From: CAYRCJ01 sp964422785
Lineage (GTDB): Bacteria > Patescibacteriota > Minisyncoccia > UBA11713 > 2-01-FULL-45-33
Length of the DNA stretch: 26,847 nt
Reading direction: 5' to 3'
Assembly (NCBI GenBank): GCA_964422785.1
Contig: CAYRCJ010000009.1
Location: 1 to 26,847, forward strand
Below the pieces are notes generated by a model that was not told where the DNA came from, did no database searches, and saw only the letters and a program-made list of their open reading frames with translations. Shown here piece after piece: positions 20,932 through 26,646 of this stretch (its first letter is position 1; each line of letters starts with the position of its first letter). The translations under genes and the position numbers were made by a program.

Positions 20932-21534
20932 ATGCCAAAAACCAAATCAAAAAAGAAAATAATAATTGCGATGGTCGGGCTGACCGGATCCGGCAAGACT
21001 TCGGTAGCCAACTTTTTGGCTCCTATGATCGGAGCGGACGTGGTAAGCGGCGATAAAGTAAAGATGGTGCTAAGAAAAATGGGCAAAGGCTACGAGGATT
21101 CCCGCTTTGTGGCGGAGCGCTACGCGATCTCCATAGTTAAACAGGGGAGAAACGTGGTTGTTGATTCAGACTTTGTTTATGATGATAAAAGAAAAAACCT
21201 TGAAGCGGAGGCCAAAAAAATAAAAGCAAAAGTTTTTTACTTACGGGTTTTCTGCGATCGCGATGTGATGATCGGGCGCCTGGCTACCGCGAAATATCCA
21301 AAGGATTCGTTTTTTGGAGGAGCGGGATCAAATTGGTCCGGGCCAAATACCGGAGCGGTGGTGGCGCTCCGCGAAATGTGGAGGCGGACTCCAAATCATT
21401 ATGAATGGCTGCCAAAAGATGGCGGGCGGTTTATTTTGAAGAAACTGCCGATCAGATTTATGGCCGAAATAGAGACAACTAAAGATTGGGAGAAAGAAAT
21501 TAAGCAGATCGCCCAAAAATTAAGGGCATTGTGA
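20932..21534 (+). CDS. P-loop kinase, zeta-toxin/AAA_33-like
   Basis: A 200-residue P-loop NTPase. GLTGSGKT (residues 16-23) is Walker A; VVSGDKVKMVLRKMG follows with the Asp expected of the substrate-phosphorylating kinases, VVVDSDFVYDDKRKN is the second strand, and FYLRVFCDRDVMIGRL is the lid-like arginine segment. This is the pattern of small-molecule kinases such as AAA_33 or zeta-toxin-like proteins; the substrate cannot be read. TAAAAT at 20920-20925 precedes the ATG by six nt without a ribosome site, a leaderless layout starting just after the tRNA. Confidence 0.72.
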   Translation: MPKTKSKKKIIIAMVGLTGSGKTSVANFLAPMIGADVVSGDKVKMVLRKMGKGYEDSRFVAERYAISIVKQGRNVVVDSDFVYDDKRKNLEAEAKKIKAKVFYLRVFCDRDVMIGRLATAKYPKDSFFGGAGSNWSGPNTGAVVALREMWRRTPNHYEWLPKDGGRFILKKLPIRFMAEIETTKDWEKEIKQIAQKLRAL

Positions 21535-21582
21535 GAGGTTTTCGCTATCCACACCCCGAGCGTAATGAGGGATGTTTTGTGC

Positions 21583-21588
21583 TAAAAT
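21583..21588 (+). promoter_or_regulatory. Extended -10 of the TM-helix gene
   Basis: TGC followed by TAAAAT; no good -35. It gives a leader of about 120 nt containing the palindromic element at 21598-21666. Confidence 0.5.
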
Positions 21589-21597
21589 AGAGGGTAA

Positions 21598-21666
21598 GAG
21601 CCTATTTACAACTTAAAGGTCGAGATGTTAAGCGTAAATTAGCCTGCCTGACGGTAGGCGGGGCTC
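21598..21666 (+). repeat. Palindromic element in a leader, CPR type
   Basis: Outer stem GAGCC (21598-21602) with GGCTC (21662-21666). Inside, arm one is ATTTAC/GTAAAT (21604-21609, 21634-21639) continuing with CTTAA/TTAAG (21612-21616, 21628-21632). Arm two is GCCTGCC-TGAC-GGTAGGC (21642-21659), a diverged copy of the repeat at 12630 and 17500. The three-way layout parallels the element in rsmI. Confidence 0.65.
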
Positions 21667-21714
21667 AAAATCTATTAACTTTATTTAATTTAATAATTTA
21701 AAAGGAAAAACAAT

Positions 21715-22401
21715 ATGCTAGTACAAACATGGGGCGACGTGTTAGTTGCTTCGTTTCAAGAACTTTGGGGCGGAGTAATAGGATTTGTTCCAAAGCTGGT
21801 TGTAGCGGTGGTGGTCTTCTTAATCGGTTGGGTTATTGCCGTCGCTTTGGGCAAGGTAGTTCATCAGATTATAAAGTCTCTTAGGGTTGATACCGCCCTT
21901 CGCGGCCTCGGGACAGAAACCGCTCTTCAGAGAGCCGGAATGCGGCTTGATTCAGGAGCTTTTGTCGGAGGCTTGGTAAGATGGTTTTTCATTTTGGTAT
22001 TTTTGTTTGCTTCAATCGATGTTCTTGGCCTTACTCAGGTCACAGAATTTTTGAGAAGCGTGGTGTTGACCTACATCCCGCAGGTAATAGTAGCCGCTTT
22101 GATCTTGCTTGCCGCCGCTCTTCTTGCCGATGTGGTTTATAAAGTTGTCTGGGGCACAGCCAAGGCAGCCAACCTTCCTTCAGCGGGATTTATGGCCGGA
22201 ATTTCCAAATGGGCAATTTGGATCTTTGCGCTACTGGCCGCATTATACCAATTGGGAATTGCCGGAGTCTTTGTACAGACATTATTTACAGCATTCGTAG
22301 CAATGCTTGCTATCGCGGGAGGATTGGCATTCGGATTGGGTGGAAAAGACACAGCCGCGCGATTCTTGGAAAAACTTCGTTCAGACATCTCAAACAGATA
22401 A
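21715..22401 (+). CDS. Conserved TM-helix (MscS-related, CmpX-like) membrane protein
   Basis: A 228-residue protein with five hydrophobic segments and the TM-helix repeats of the mechanosensitive-channel clan: VPKLVVAVVVFLIGWVIAVALGKVV, then YIPQVIVAALILLAAALLADVVYKVV, and the end motif MLAIAGGLAFGLGGKDTAARFLEKL. The beta domain of true MscS is missing, as in CmpX-type proteins, so a channel or scaffold role in membrane stress is only a guess. AAAAGGA lies nine nt before the ATG. A strong terminator follows that also carries the next promoter. Confidence 0.8.
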   Translation: MLVQTWGDVLVASFQELWGGVIGFVPKLVVAVVVFLIGWVIAVALGKVVHQIIKSLRVDTALRGLGTETALQRAGMRLDSGAFVGGLVRWFFILVFLFASIDVLGLTQVTEFLRSVVLTYIPQVIVAALILLAAALLADVVYKVVWGTAKAANLPSAGFMAGISKWAIWIFALLAALYQLGIAGVFVQTLFTAFVAMLAIAGGLAFGLGGKDTAARFLEKLRSDISNR

Positions 22402-22428
22402 TAAACTTCAACTTATTAGGAAGTTATC

Positions 22429-22454
22429 AAAAAACCACTTGACAGTGGTTTTTT
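22429..22454 (+). terminator. Terminator with the next gene's -35 in its loop (module 1)
   Basis: AAAAAACCACT (22429-22439) pairs exactly with AGTGGTTTTTT (22444-22454); the loop is TGAC. The sequence across the loop, TTGACA (22439-22444), is a perfect -35 box. Confidence 0.92.
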
Positions 22455-22467
22455 GATTTGTTATAAT
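22439..22467 (+). promoter_or_regulatory. Consensus promoter sharing bases with the terminator (module 1)
   Basis: TTGACA (22439-22444), 17-nt spacer, TATAAT (22462-22467) with TGT before it. Both hexamers match the sigma-70 consensus exactly. The spacer consists of the terminator's right arm and T tract. Confidence 0.9.
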
Positions 22468-22492
22468 TTAAACTAGAAATAAGGAGGCATTT

Positions 22493-22924
22493 GTGACCAA
22501 AAAAGAAAAATTGTCGCTCATTGTTTTGGCGGTTTCGCTATGCGCTTATGTAGTTATCGAAGGATTCAGATGGATCAACAAGCCGACGGACGCGGTATAC
22601 GAAAAAAAACAGGAAACTATTATCCTGAGGGACGCCAGCTCCGCGAAAGTAGGCGTGCAGATTAAATACAGATTTACCGGATCGGACGACGGCCTGACGT
22701 GCTCTCCCAGTAATATGGTAGAAAAAAATGCTTACTTAGCGTTGATTTTGACGGGGATAAAATTCACCAAGAAAGATTTCTTATCAAGTCAGGAGAAATT
22801 TGCCGGTGAATTTGCCAGGCTTTTAAAAGGTGGGATGGCCACATCTGCCGGCATTTGTGGCGGATCATCTCCTGAGATTCTCAGTATTAAAATCAAAAGC
22901 GATTTTTTAAACAACATAGTTTAG
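22493..22924 (+). CDS. Membrane-anchored hypothetical protein
   Basis: A 143-residue protein with one N-terminal membrane helix (LSLIVLAVSLCAYVVIEGF) and an outer domain. The outer part (SSAKVGVQIKYRFTG ... EFARLLKGGMATSAGICGGSSPEILSIKIKSDFLNNIV) has a beta-strand/helix order that could be a reduced SPFH-like domain, as in the two SPFH genes downstream, but similarity is too weak to claim. Two Cys (TCSP, GICGG) may form a disulfide. AAGGAGG five nt before a GTG is one of the strongest ribosome sites in the window. It has its own promoter and terminator. Confidence 0.6.
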   Translation: MTKKEKLSLIVLAVSLCAYVVIEGFRWINKPTDAVYEKKQETIILRDASSAKVGVQIKYRFTGSDDGLTCSPSNMVEKNAYLALILTGIKFTKKDFLSSQEKFAGEFARLLKGGMATSAGICGGSSPEILSIKIKSDFLNNIV

Positions 22925-22931
22925 CTGAACC

Positions 22932-22957
22932 AAAGAGCCCGAAAAGGGTTCTTTTTT
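22932..22957 (+). terminator. Terminator after the 22493 gene
   Basis: AAAGAGCCC pairs with GGGTTCTTT (one G-U) over loop GAAAA, followed by a T tract to 22957. Confidence 0.85.
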
Positions 22958-22983
22958 AATAATATTTTATATTTTTGTCAATA

Positions 22984-23012
22984 TTGACGTTACTTCATAC
23001 TTGTCTTAAGAA
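22984..23012 (+). promoter_or_regulatory. Promoter of the SPFH gene at 23071
   Basis: TTGACG (22984-22989), 17-nt spacer, TAAGAA (23007-23012). The 5' end of the transcript would carry a hairpin GTACGG...CCGTAC (23017-23039) with CGG/CCG inside. Confidence 0.6.
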
Positions 23013-23070
23013 TGTGTACGGCGGTCAACCGGACCGTACTTTGAAAATAAAAAAGAGGGGAGAATCTATT

Positions 23071-24180
23071 ATGTTTTGGAGAATTCTTGCATTGGCTGTT
23101 TTGGTTATCGCAAGCATGCCGGCTTTGAGTTTCGGTCTTGGCATGGTTAGCGCGGCTGATGATATGAAAATGGTCGTTGGTTTTGCGGAACTTTTAGTGC
23201 TTGTTGTCGGATGGTATTTCATAGGACGCAATTACTTTTCTTATTTCAAGAAAATTTTTAGTGAAGAAGTGGCGCCCGCCCAAGAATCAGGCAATAAAAA
23301 TATCGCGCTGTTGTCCGTATTAATTTTGGCGGCGATGAGTTCCACTGCCTGCGGCAGGACAGTTATCGAGCCGGGGCATGTTGGGATTCAAGTTAATTCT
23401 TACGGGCAGAATAAGGGTGTTTCCGATTATCCTGCTGTTACCGGTGTTACTTGGTACAATCCTTTTACCACAAGCGTCATCCAATATCCCGTATTTGTAC
23501 AAAACGTATCGTGGACAAAAGATCCGGGAGAAGGCCATCCCAGGAATGAAGAAATTAGTTTCAACACAGGTGATCAGATGGTTGTCTACGCGGACATCAG
23601 TCTCGCGTATCAACTGGAGGCAGCTAAGGCTCCGGAATTTTATGTTAAATTTCGTGCCGACGATATCGACAAATGGACGCACGGATTTTTGCGAAACCTA
23701 ACTCGGCAAAAATTTGACGAGATAGCCGGCAAATATAAGATTGAGCAAATCATGGGCGACAACGCTCCATTTTTGAAAGAAGTTCGCGATACTGTTCAGA
23801 AAGATCTTGACCCATACGGCGTTCATCTTGAGCAGCTGGGTTTCAATGGCAGCCCGCGTCCGCCACAAGCTGTTATCGACAGTATTAATGGCAAGGTGAA
23901 GGCGACGCAAGACGCGATTCGTGTTGAAAACGAAGTGCGCCAAACCAACGCCCAGGCCCAGAAAGATGTTGCGAAGGCTGAGGGCGAAGCCAAGGCGGCG
24001 ATTGCAAAGGCCAATGGCGAGGCAAAGGCGAATCAGATTCTTACCAGTTCGCTTACCCCGCAGCTGCTCCAATGGAGACAATTGGATATTAACGAGAAAA
24101 CAATCGGCAAGTGGAACGGCGCCCTTTCAACTTACAGCGGCGGCGCAATGCCATTTATTCAGCTACCGGCTCCCAAGTAA
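23071..24180 (+). CDS. SPFH/band-7 protein with extra N-terminal membrane module
   Basis: A 369-residue protein. Residues 4-27 and 34-52 are two membrane helices; residues 77-94 (NIALLSVLILAAMSSTAC) form a third hydrophobic stretch that ends in a lipobox-like site with Cys94. The SPFH domain follows (GRTVIEPGHVGIQVNSYG ... QMVVYADISLAYQLE ... YGVHLEQLGFNG), then the Ala/Glu-rich flotillin-type coiled coil (RVENEVRQTNAQAQKDVAKAEGEAKAA) and a C-terminal tail. SPFH proteins form ring-like oligomers at membranes and guard proteases or channels. The N-terminal layout looks like a two-helix protein fused to an SPFH lipoprotein. GAGGGGAG eight nt before the ATG at 23071 sets the start; longer readings cross the leader hairpin. 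Confidence 0.82.
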   Translation: MFWRILALAVLVIASMPALSFGLGMVSAADDMKMVVGFAELLVLVVGWYFIGRNYFSYFKKIFSEEVAPAQESGNKNIALLSVLILAAMSSTACGRTVIEPGHVGIQVNSYGQNKGVSDYPAVTGVTWYNPFTTSVIQYPVFVQNVSWTKDPGEGHPRNEEISFNTGDQMVVYADISLAYQLEAAKAPEFYVKFRADDIDKWTHGFLRNLTRQKFDEIAGKYKIEQIMGDNAPFLKEVRDTVQKDLDPYGVHLEQLGFNGSPRPPQAVIDSINGKVKATQDAIRVENEVRQTNAQAQKDVAKAEGEAKAAIAKANGEAKANQILTSSLTPQLLQWRQLDINEKTIGKWNGALSTYSGGAMPFIQLPAPK

Positions 24181-24188
24181 TAAAAACC

Positions 24189-24220
24189 AGCGTCCGTTGA
24201 CAAAACGGACGCTTTAATTT
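24189..24220 (+). terminator. Terminator with the next gene's -35 in its loop (module 2)
   Basis: AGCGTCCGTT (24189-24198) pairs exactly with AACGGACGCT (24204-24213), loop GACAA, then TTAATTT. The T tract is broken by AA, so termination may be moderate. Confidence 0.85.
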
Positions 24221-24225
24221 AGAAT
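24197..24225 (+). promoter_or_regulatory. Promoter sharing bases with the terminator (module 2)
   Basis: TTGACA (24197-24202), 17-nt spacer, TAGAAT (24220-24225). The -35 is the last TT of the left arm plus the loop. Confidence 0.85.
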
Positions 24226-24262
24226 GATATTCGGATTTGAAACACGAAAAGGAGCCCGGCTA

Positions 24263-24991
24263 ATGAGTATTTCTGATATTTTCTGGATTATAGTTGTTGT
24301 GGTTTGGCTGTTTCTTCCTGCTTTGCTCGGCGCTGAAAAGGGAAAAAAGATTTCAAGAGAAGAAAACGACCGTCTTGATTCGTGGATTAAGGAAGGGCGG
24401 TGTCTCAAAGATATTTTTATAGAATTTCTTGATGCCGACATTTTGAGTTTCGGAGATATTTTATCTAAAGTTAGCGAGGGTGTAGTTATTGTAGTCGATG
24501 AAATTGGAAAAATTGCGAAAGATCTAGAAGTTGATTTTAGCGACAGCGATACCAGAAGCGGTATAGATTTGCCGCTTGAATGGACTATTAAATTATTTCG
24601 TGCCGCGGAAGTTGAAAACACAGACATTGCGGTTTATATTTTGGAAGATTGGAATGATTCTTTGTCAACGATGATGAAAGCATTTCTTGAAGCAGGGTTT
24701 ACTCAAAAGGAAATGTTGGATGCATTTTTCGAAGCCATTGATATAGCTTATCCGGAAGATGAAGAATATTCAGACGGAGATGTTGTGGCCGCGGCGCTTG
24801 ATCTTAAGATTTCTCACAAAGATATTTCAGACGCGCTTTCCAAGTGGGACATCGATGTTGATGACTTGGATGACGAAATGCACGATGCGGATATAGATTT
24901 TAAAGACCGGGTGCGAATTCTGGCTCCGCTCCTTGAAAAAGATTCAGAAGAAATTCCCCAAAATGCCGGTATTACGGCAGGGCTCGTATAA
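24263..24991 (+). CDS. Acidic membrane-anchored hypothetical protein
   Basis: A 242-residue protein not recognised as any family. One membrane helix (ISDIFWIIVVVVWLFLPALLG) at the N-terminus is followed by KGKKISREEND and a long acidic helical region (for example DLEVDFSDSDTRSGIDLPLEW, DIDVDDLDDEMHDADIDFKDR). Short helical units recur, such as FTQKEMLDAFFEAIDIAY and ISHKDISDALSKWDID, suggesting a helical repeat; many Asp residues could bind divalent cations or basic partners. AAAGGAG eight nt before the ATG decides the start. It stands between two SPFH genes, each with a separate promoter, so a shared membrane complex is plausible but unproven. Confidence 0.62.
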   Translation: MSISDIFWIIVVVVWLFLPALLGAEKGKKISREENDRLDSWIKEGRCLKDIFIEFLDADILSFGDILSKVSEGVVIVVDEIGKIAKDLEVDFSDSDTRSGIDLPLEWTIKLFRAAEVENTDIAVYILEDWNDSLSTMMKAFLEAGFTQKEMLDAFFEAIDIAYPEDEEYSDGDVVAAALDLKISHKDISDALSKWDIDVDDLDDEMHDADIDFKDRVRILAPLLEKDSEEIPQNAGITAGLV

Positions 24992-25001
24992 ATAAGAAAA
25001 T

Positions 25002-25028
25002 AAAAGCCGCTCTTGACAGCGGCTTTTT
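25002..25028 (+). terminator. Terminator with the next gene's -35 in its loop (module 3)
   Basis: AAAAGCCGCT (25002-25011) pairs exactly with AGCGGCTTTT (25018-25027), loop CTTGAC, T tract to 25028. Confidence 0.92.
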
Positions 25029-25041
25029 AATTTGCTATAAT
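25013..25041 (+). promoter_or_regulatory. Consensus promoter sharing bases with the terminator (module 3)
   Basis: TTGACA (25013-25018), 17-nt spacer, TGC then TATAAT (25036-25041). Full consensus with an extended -10. Confidence 0.92.
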
Positions 25042-25101
25042 ATGAAACGGAATTTGAAAGCAAAATGGTAGCTATGCCTCAAATAGCAGAAGGAGAATGC
25101 G

Positions 25102-25380
25102 ATGGATTTTCTTCGTTTGTATCTCGGGGATTTGACGAGCTTGTTTGTTTTGCTCGTTGTTATCTCCATCCTGGCCGCGATTGCGGCGCGCCTTTCTCCG
25201 GAACAAAGACTTATCCGCCAAATCCGCAATTGGGTTTTGATCGGTGTAATAGTGGTCTTTGTTCTTGGATTGGTTCCGACGTTCGTGGTTAATAACACGC
25301 CGCGCGGTAGGGTGGATCGGAAAGATGTCGATCAAACCCAAAGAGACTTTGAACAACGCCATTCCGGCGAAAACAGGTGA
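25102..25380 (+). CDS. Small two-helix membrane protein
   Basis: A 92-residue protein with two membrane helices (TSLFVLLVVISILAAIAARL and WVLIGVIVVFVLGLVPTFVV) separated by a basic loop, and a charged tail (RVDRKDVDQTQRDFEQRHSGENR). It has no family name. AAGGAG six nt before the ATG supports the start; an overlapping upstream frame from 25065 is not used. It is 11 nt before the SPFH lipoprotein gene, and the pair mirrors the domain order of the single protein encoded at 23071. Confidence 0.65.
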   Translation: MDFLRLYLGDLTSLFVLLVVISILAAIAARLSPEQRLIRQIRNWVLIGVIVVFVLGLVPTFVVNNTPRGRVDRKDVDQTQRDFEQRHSGENR

Positions 25381-25391
25381 AAGGAGACCGC

Positions 25392-26279
25392 ATGAAAAAG
25401 ACACAATTGTTTGCTCTGTTGTTTTGCTCGATTTTATTGGCGGCCTGTGGCAATGTCGTTAAACCCATTCCTGCCGGCTACGTTGCCCGTGTTCTGACGC
25501 CCACCGGTTGGGAGCCTGAAACCCGGACTTCCGGCCAGGTTGATCTCCGCGATGCAAATAGCGATGGCACCTACAATGTTATGGTTTTGCTCGAGGCGAC
25601 GAGTACCACAGTCAAAGAGCAGTTTTTAGAGGCCAACGCTGATCCTACAAAGAAAGACAATACTGACCATAGAGTTATGACAGCGGACGGCGCGCCTTTA
25701 GCGGTCGACGTTTATGTCCGGTTAATGTTGCCGGACGATAAGAAGACTTCGGATAATATTTTCACGCTTGTCACACCGGTTTCCGGCGAAAAATTGGTGC
25801 CTCCGGTAGAAAAAGATGACCGCGTGCAGTGGATTATGATCAAGGACGTCTACGAGCGATTTGCTGCTGGAAAAATTCGCAACAATATCCGCGCAATATT
25901 TTCGAGCTACAAGTCTTACAAAGAAGTAGCAGCGGATTATGCAAACTTAAACACAAAGATTTCTGATATGGTCGTACAAACATTCAAAGAAGAAAAGGTC
26001 CCGCTTAAACTTCAGGATGCCCAACTTTCGAATGTCAAGCAAGATCCGGCTGTCGTCAAAGCACAGAATGATCTGGCGTCGACAGAGGCTCAAGCCCTTG
26101 GCATTGCCAAGATTGGCGCGGCAATCAGAGCCAATCCAGAATACCGGGATTATATGAAATGGGACGCGCTCAAGGTAATTTCCAATGGGCCCAAGGGCAC
26201 CAACACCGTTATCGTGACGGAGGGCGGCACCGGACCAGATTGGGCCAGGGCTCAATATGCCCGTGGAAAAGACCAGTAA
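25392..26279 (+). CDS. SPFH/band-7-like lipoprotein
   Basis: A 295-residue predicted lipoprotein. The signal KKTQLFALLFCSILLAACGN has a clean lipobox LAAC with Cys19 as the lipidated residue. The body has the SPFH order: KPIPAGYVARVLTPTGW near the N-terminus, strands around LAVDVYVRLML, helix RFAAGKIRNNIRAIFSSYKSYKEV, EEKVPLKLQDAQLSNVKQDPAVVKAQNDLAS as the late strand and start of a coiled coil, and a short C-terminal domain. It would sit on the outer face of the cytoplasmic membrane. AAGGAG seven nt before the ATG at 25392 sets the start. It is co-transcribed with the two-helix protein at 25102 and ends with a strong terminator. Confidence 0.78.
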   Translation: MKKTQLFALLFCSILLAACGNVVKPIPAGYVARVLTPTGWEPETRTSGQVDLRDANSDGTYNVMVLLEATSTTVKEQFLEANADPTKKDNTDHRVMTADGAPLAVDVYVRLMLPDDKKTSDNIFTLVTPVSGEKLVPPVEKDDRVQWIMIKDVYERFAAGKIRNNIRAIFSSYKSYKEVAADYANLNTKISDMVVQTFKEEKVPLKLQDAQLSNVKQDPAVVKAQNDLASTEAQALGIAKIGAAIRANPEYRDYMKWDALKVISNGPKGTNTVIVTEGGTGPDWARAQYARGKDQ

Positions 26280-26291
26280 ATAAGATTCATC

Positions 26292-26320
26292 AAAAGCCCC
26301 GCGCAATGCGGGGCTTTTTT
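26292..26320 (+). terminator. Terminator of the SPFH lipoprotein gene
   Basis: AAAAGCCCCGC (26292-26302) pairs exactly with GCGGGGCTTTT (26308-26318), loop GCAAT, T tract to 26320. Confidence 0.95.
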
Positions 26321-26348
26321 GTACATTATCCACATATTTTTGGGGTAC

Positions 26349-26376
26349 TTGACGGCGAAAAATCTATGACTATAAT
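26349..26376 (+). promoter_or_regulatory. 23S rRNA promoter
   Basis: TTGACG (26349-26354), 16-nt spacer, TATAAT (26371-26376). The start would be near 26383, about 265 nt before the 23S 5' end. The 367 nt from 26280 to 26646 hold no protein gene: only the terminator, this promoter, and leader hairpins. Confidence 0.8.
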
Positions 26377-26462
26377 AGAACTTACACAATCTATGTTTAA
26401 TATTATTCAATTATCAGGACAAAAAAGCGGATAAAAGCTCTATTTTTTCGTGTAGCTTGAAG

Positions 26463-26486
26463 CCGCTCCTGACGAGCGGATTTTTA
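26463..26486 (+). other. GC hairpin with T tract in the 23S leader
   Basis: CCGCTC...GAGCGG hairpin (about 26463-26479) followed by ATTTTTATTT looks like a terminator, yet lies between the rRNA promoter and the 23S gene. Either it attenuates, or rRNA transcription is antiterminated. Confidence 0.5.
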
Positions 26487-26522
26487 TTTCTTAGATTGAG
26501 AACTTTAATAATTTCAGTATCT

Positions 26523-26575
26523 GAAGACTTTAGTCTTCATCCCGACGTGACGTCGGGATAATTGCTAAAGCAATT
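26523..26575. repeat. Three consecutive hairpins in the 23S leader
   Basis: GAAGACT/AGTCTTC (26523-26529, 26532-26538), ATCCCGACG/CGTCGGGAT (26539-26547, 26551-26559) and AATTGC/GCAATT (26560-26565, 26570-26575) abut one another with no spare bases. All stems are perfect. Confidence 0.8.
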
Positions 26576-26601
26576 AATTAAATTGTAAGTGCATTTTCTA
26601 A

Positions 26602-26640
26602 CCTGTCTGGCTTTGACAGATTTGTCTGTCGATAGACAGG
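26602..26640. repeat. Nested palindrome just before 23S rRNA
   Basis: CCTGTCT (26602-26608) pairs with AGACAGG (26634-26640) and, inside, GACAG (26615-26619) with CTGTC (26626-26630). It ends about six nt before the mature 23S start and shares the CAGGCAGG ending with the other palindromic repeats, so it may be a member of that family or part of the rRNA processing stem. Confidence 0.6.
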
Positions 26641-26646
26641 CAGGAC

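Noticed and set aside
26159..26434. Small ORF after the SPFH lipoprotein
   Set aside because: It is a shadow frame that runs through the terminator and the rRNA promoter.
26421..26440. boxA antitermination site in the 23S leader
   Set aside because: AAGCTCTATTTTTT resembles the consensus only loosely, and no boxB/boxC layout can be shown.
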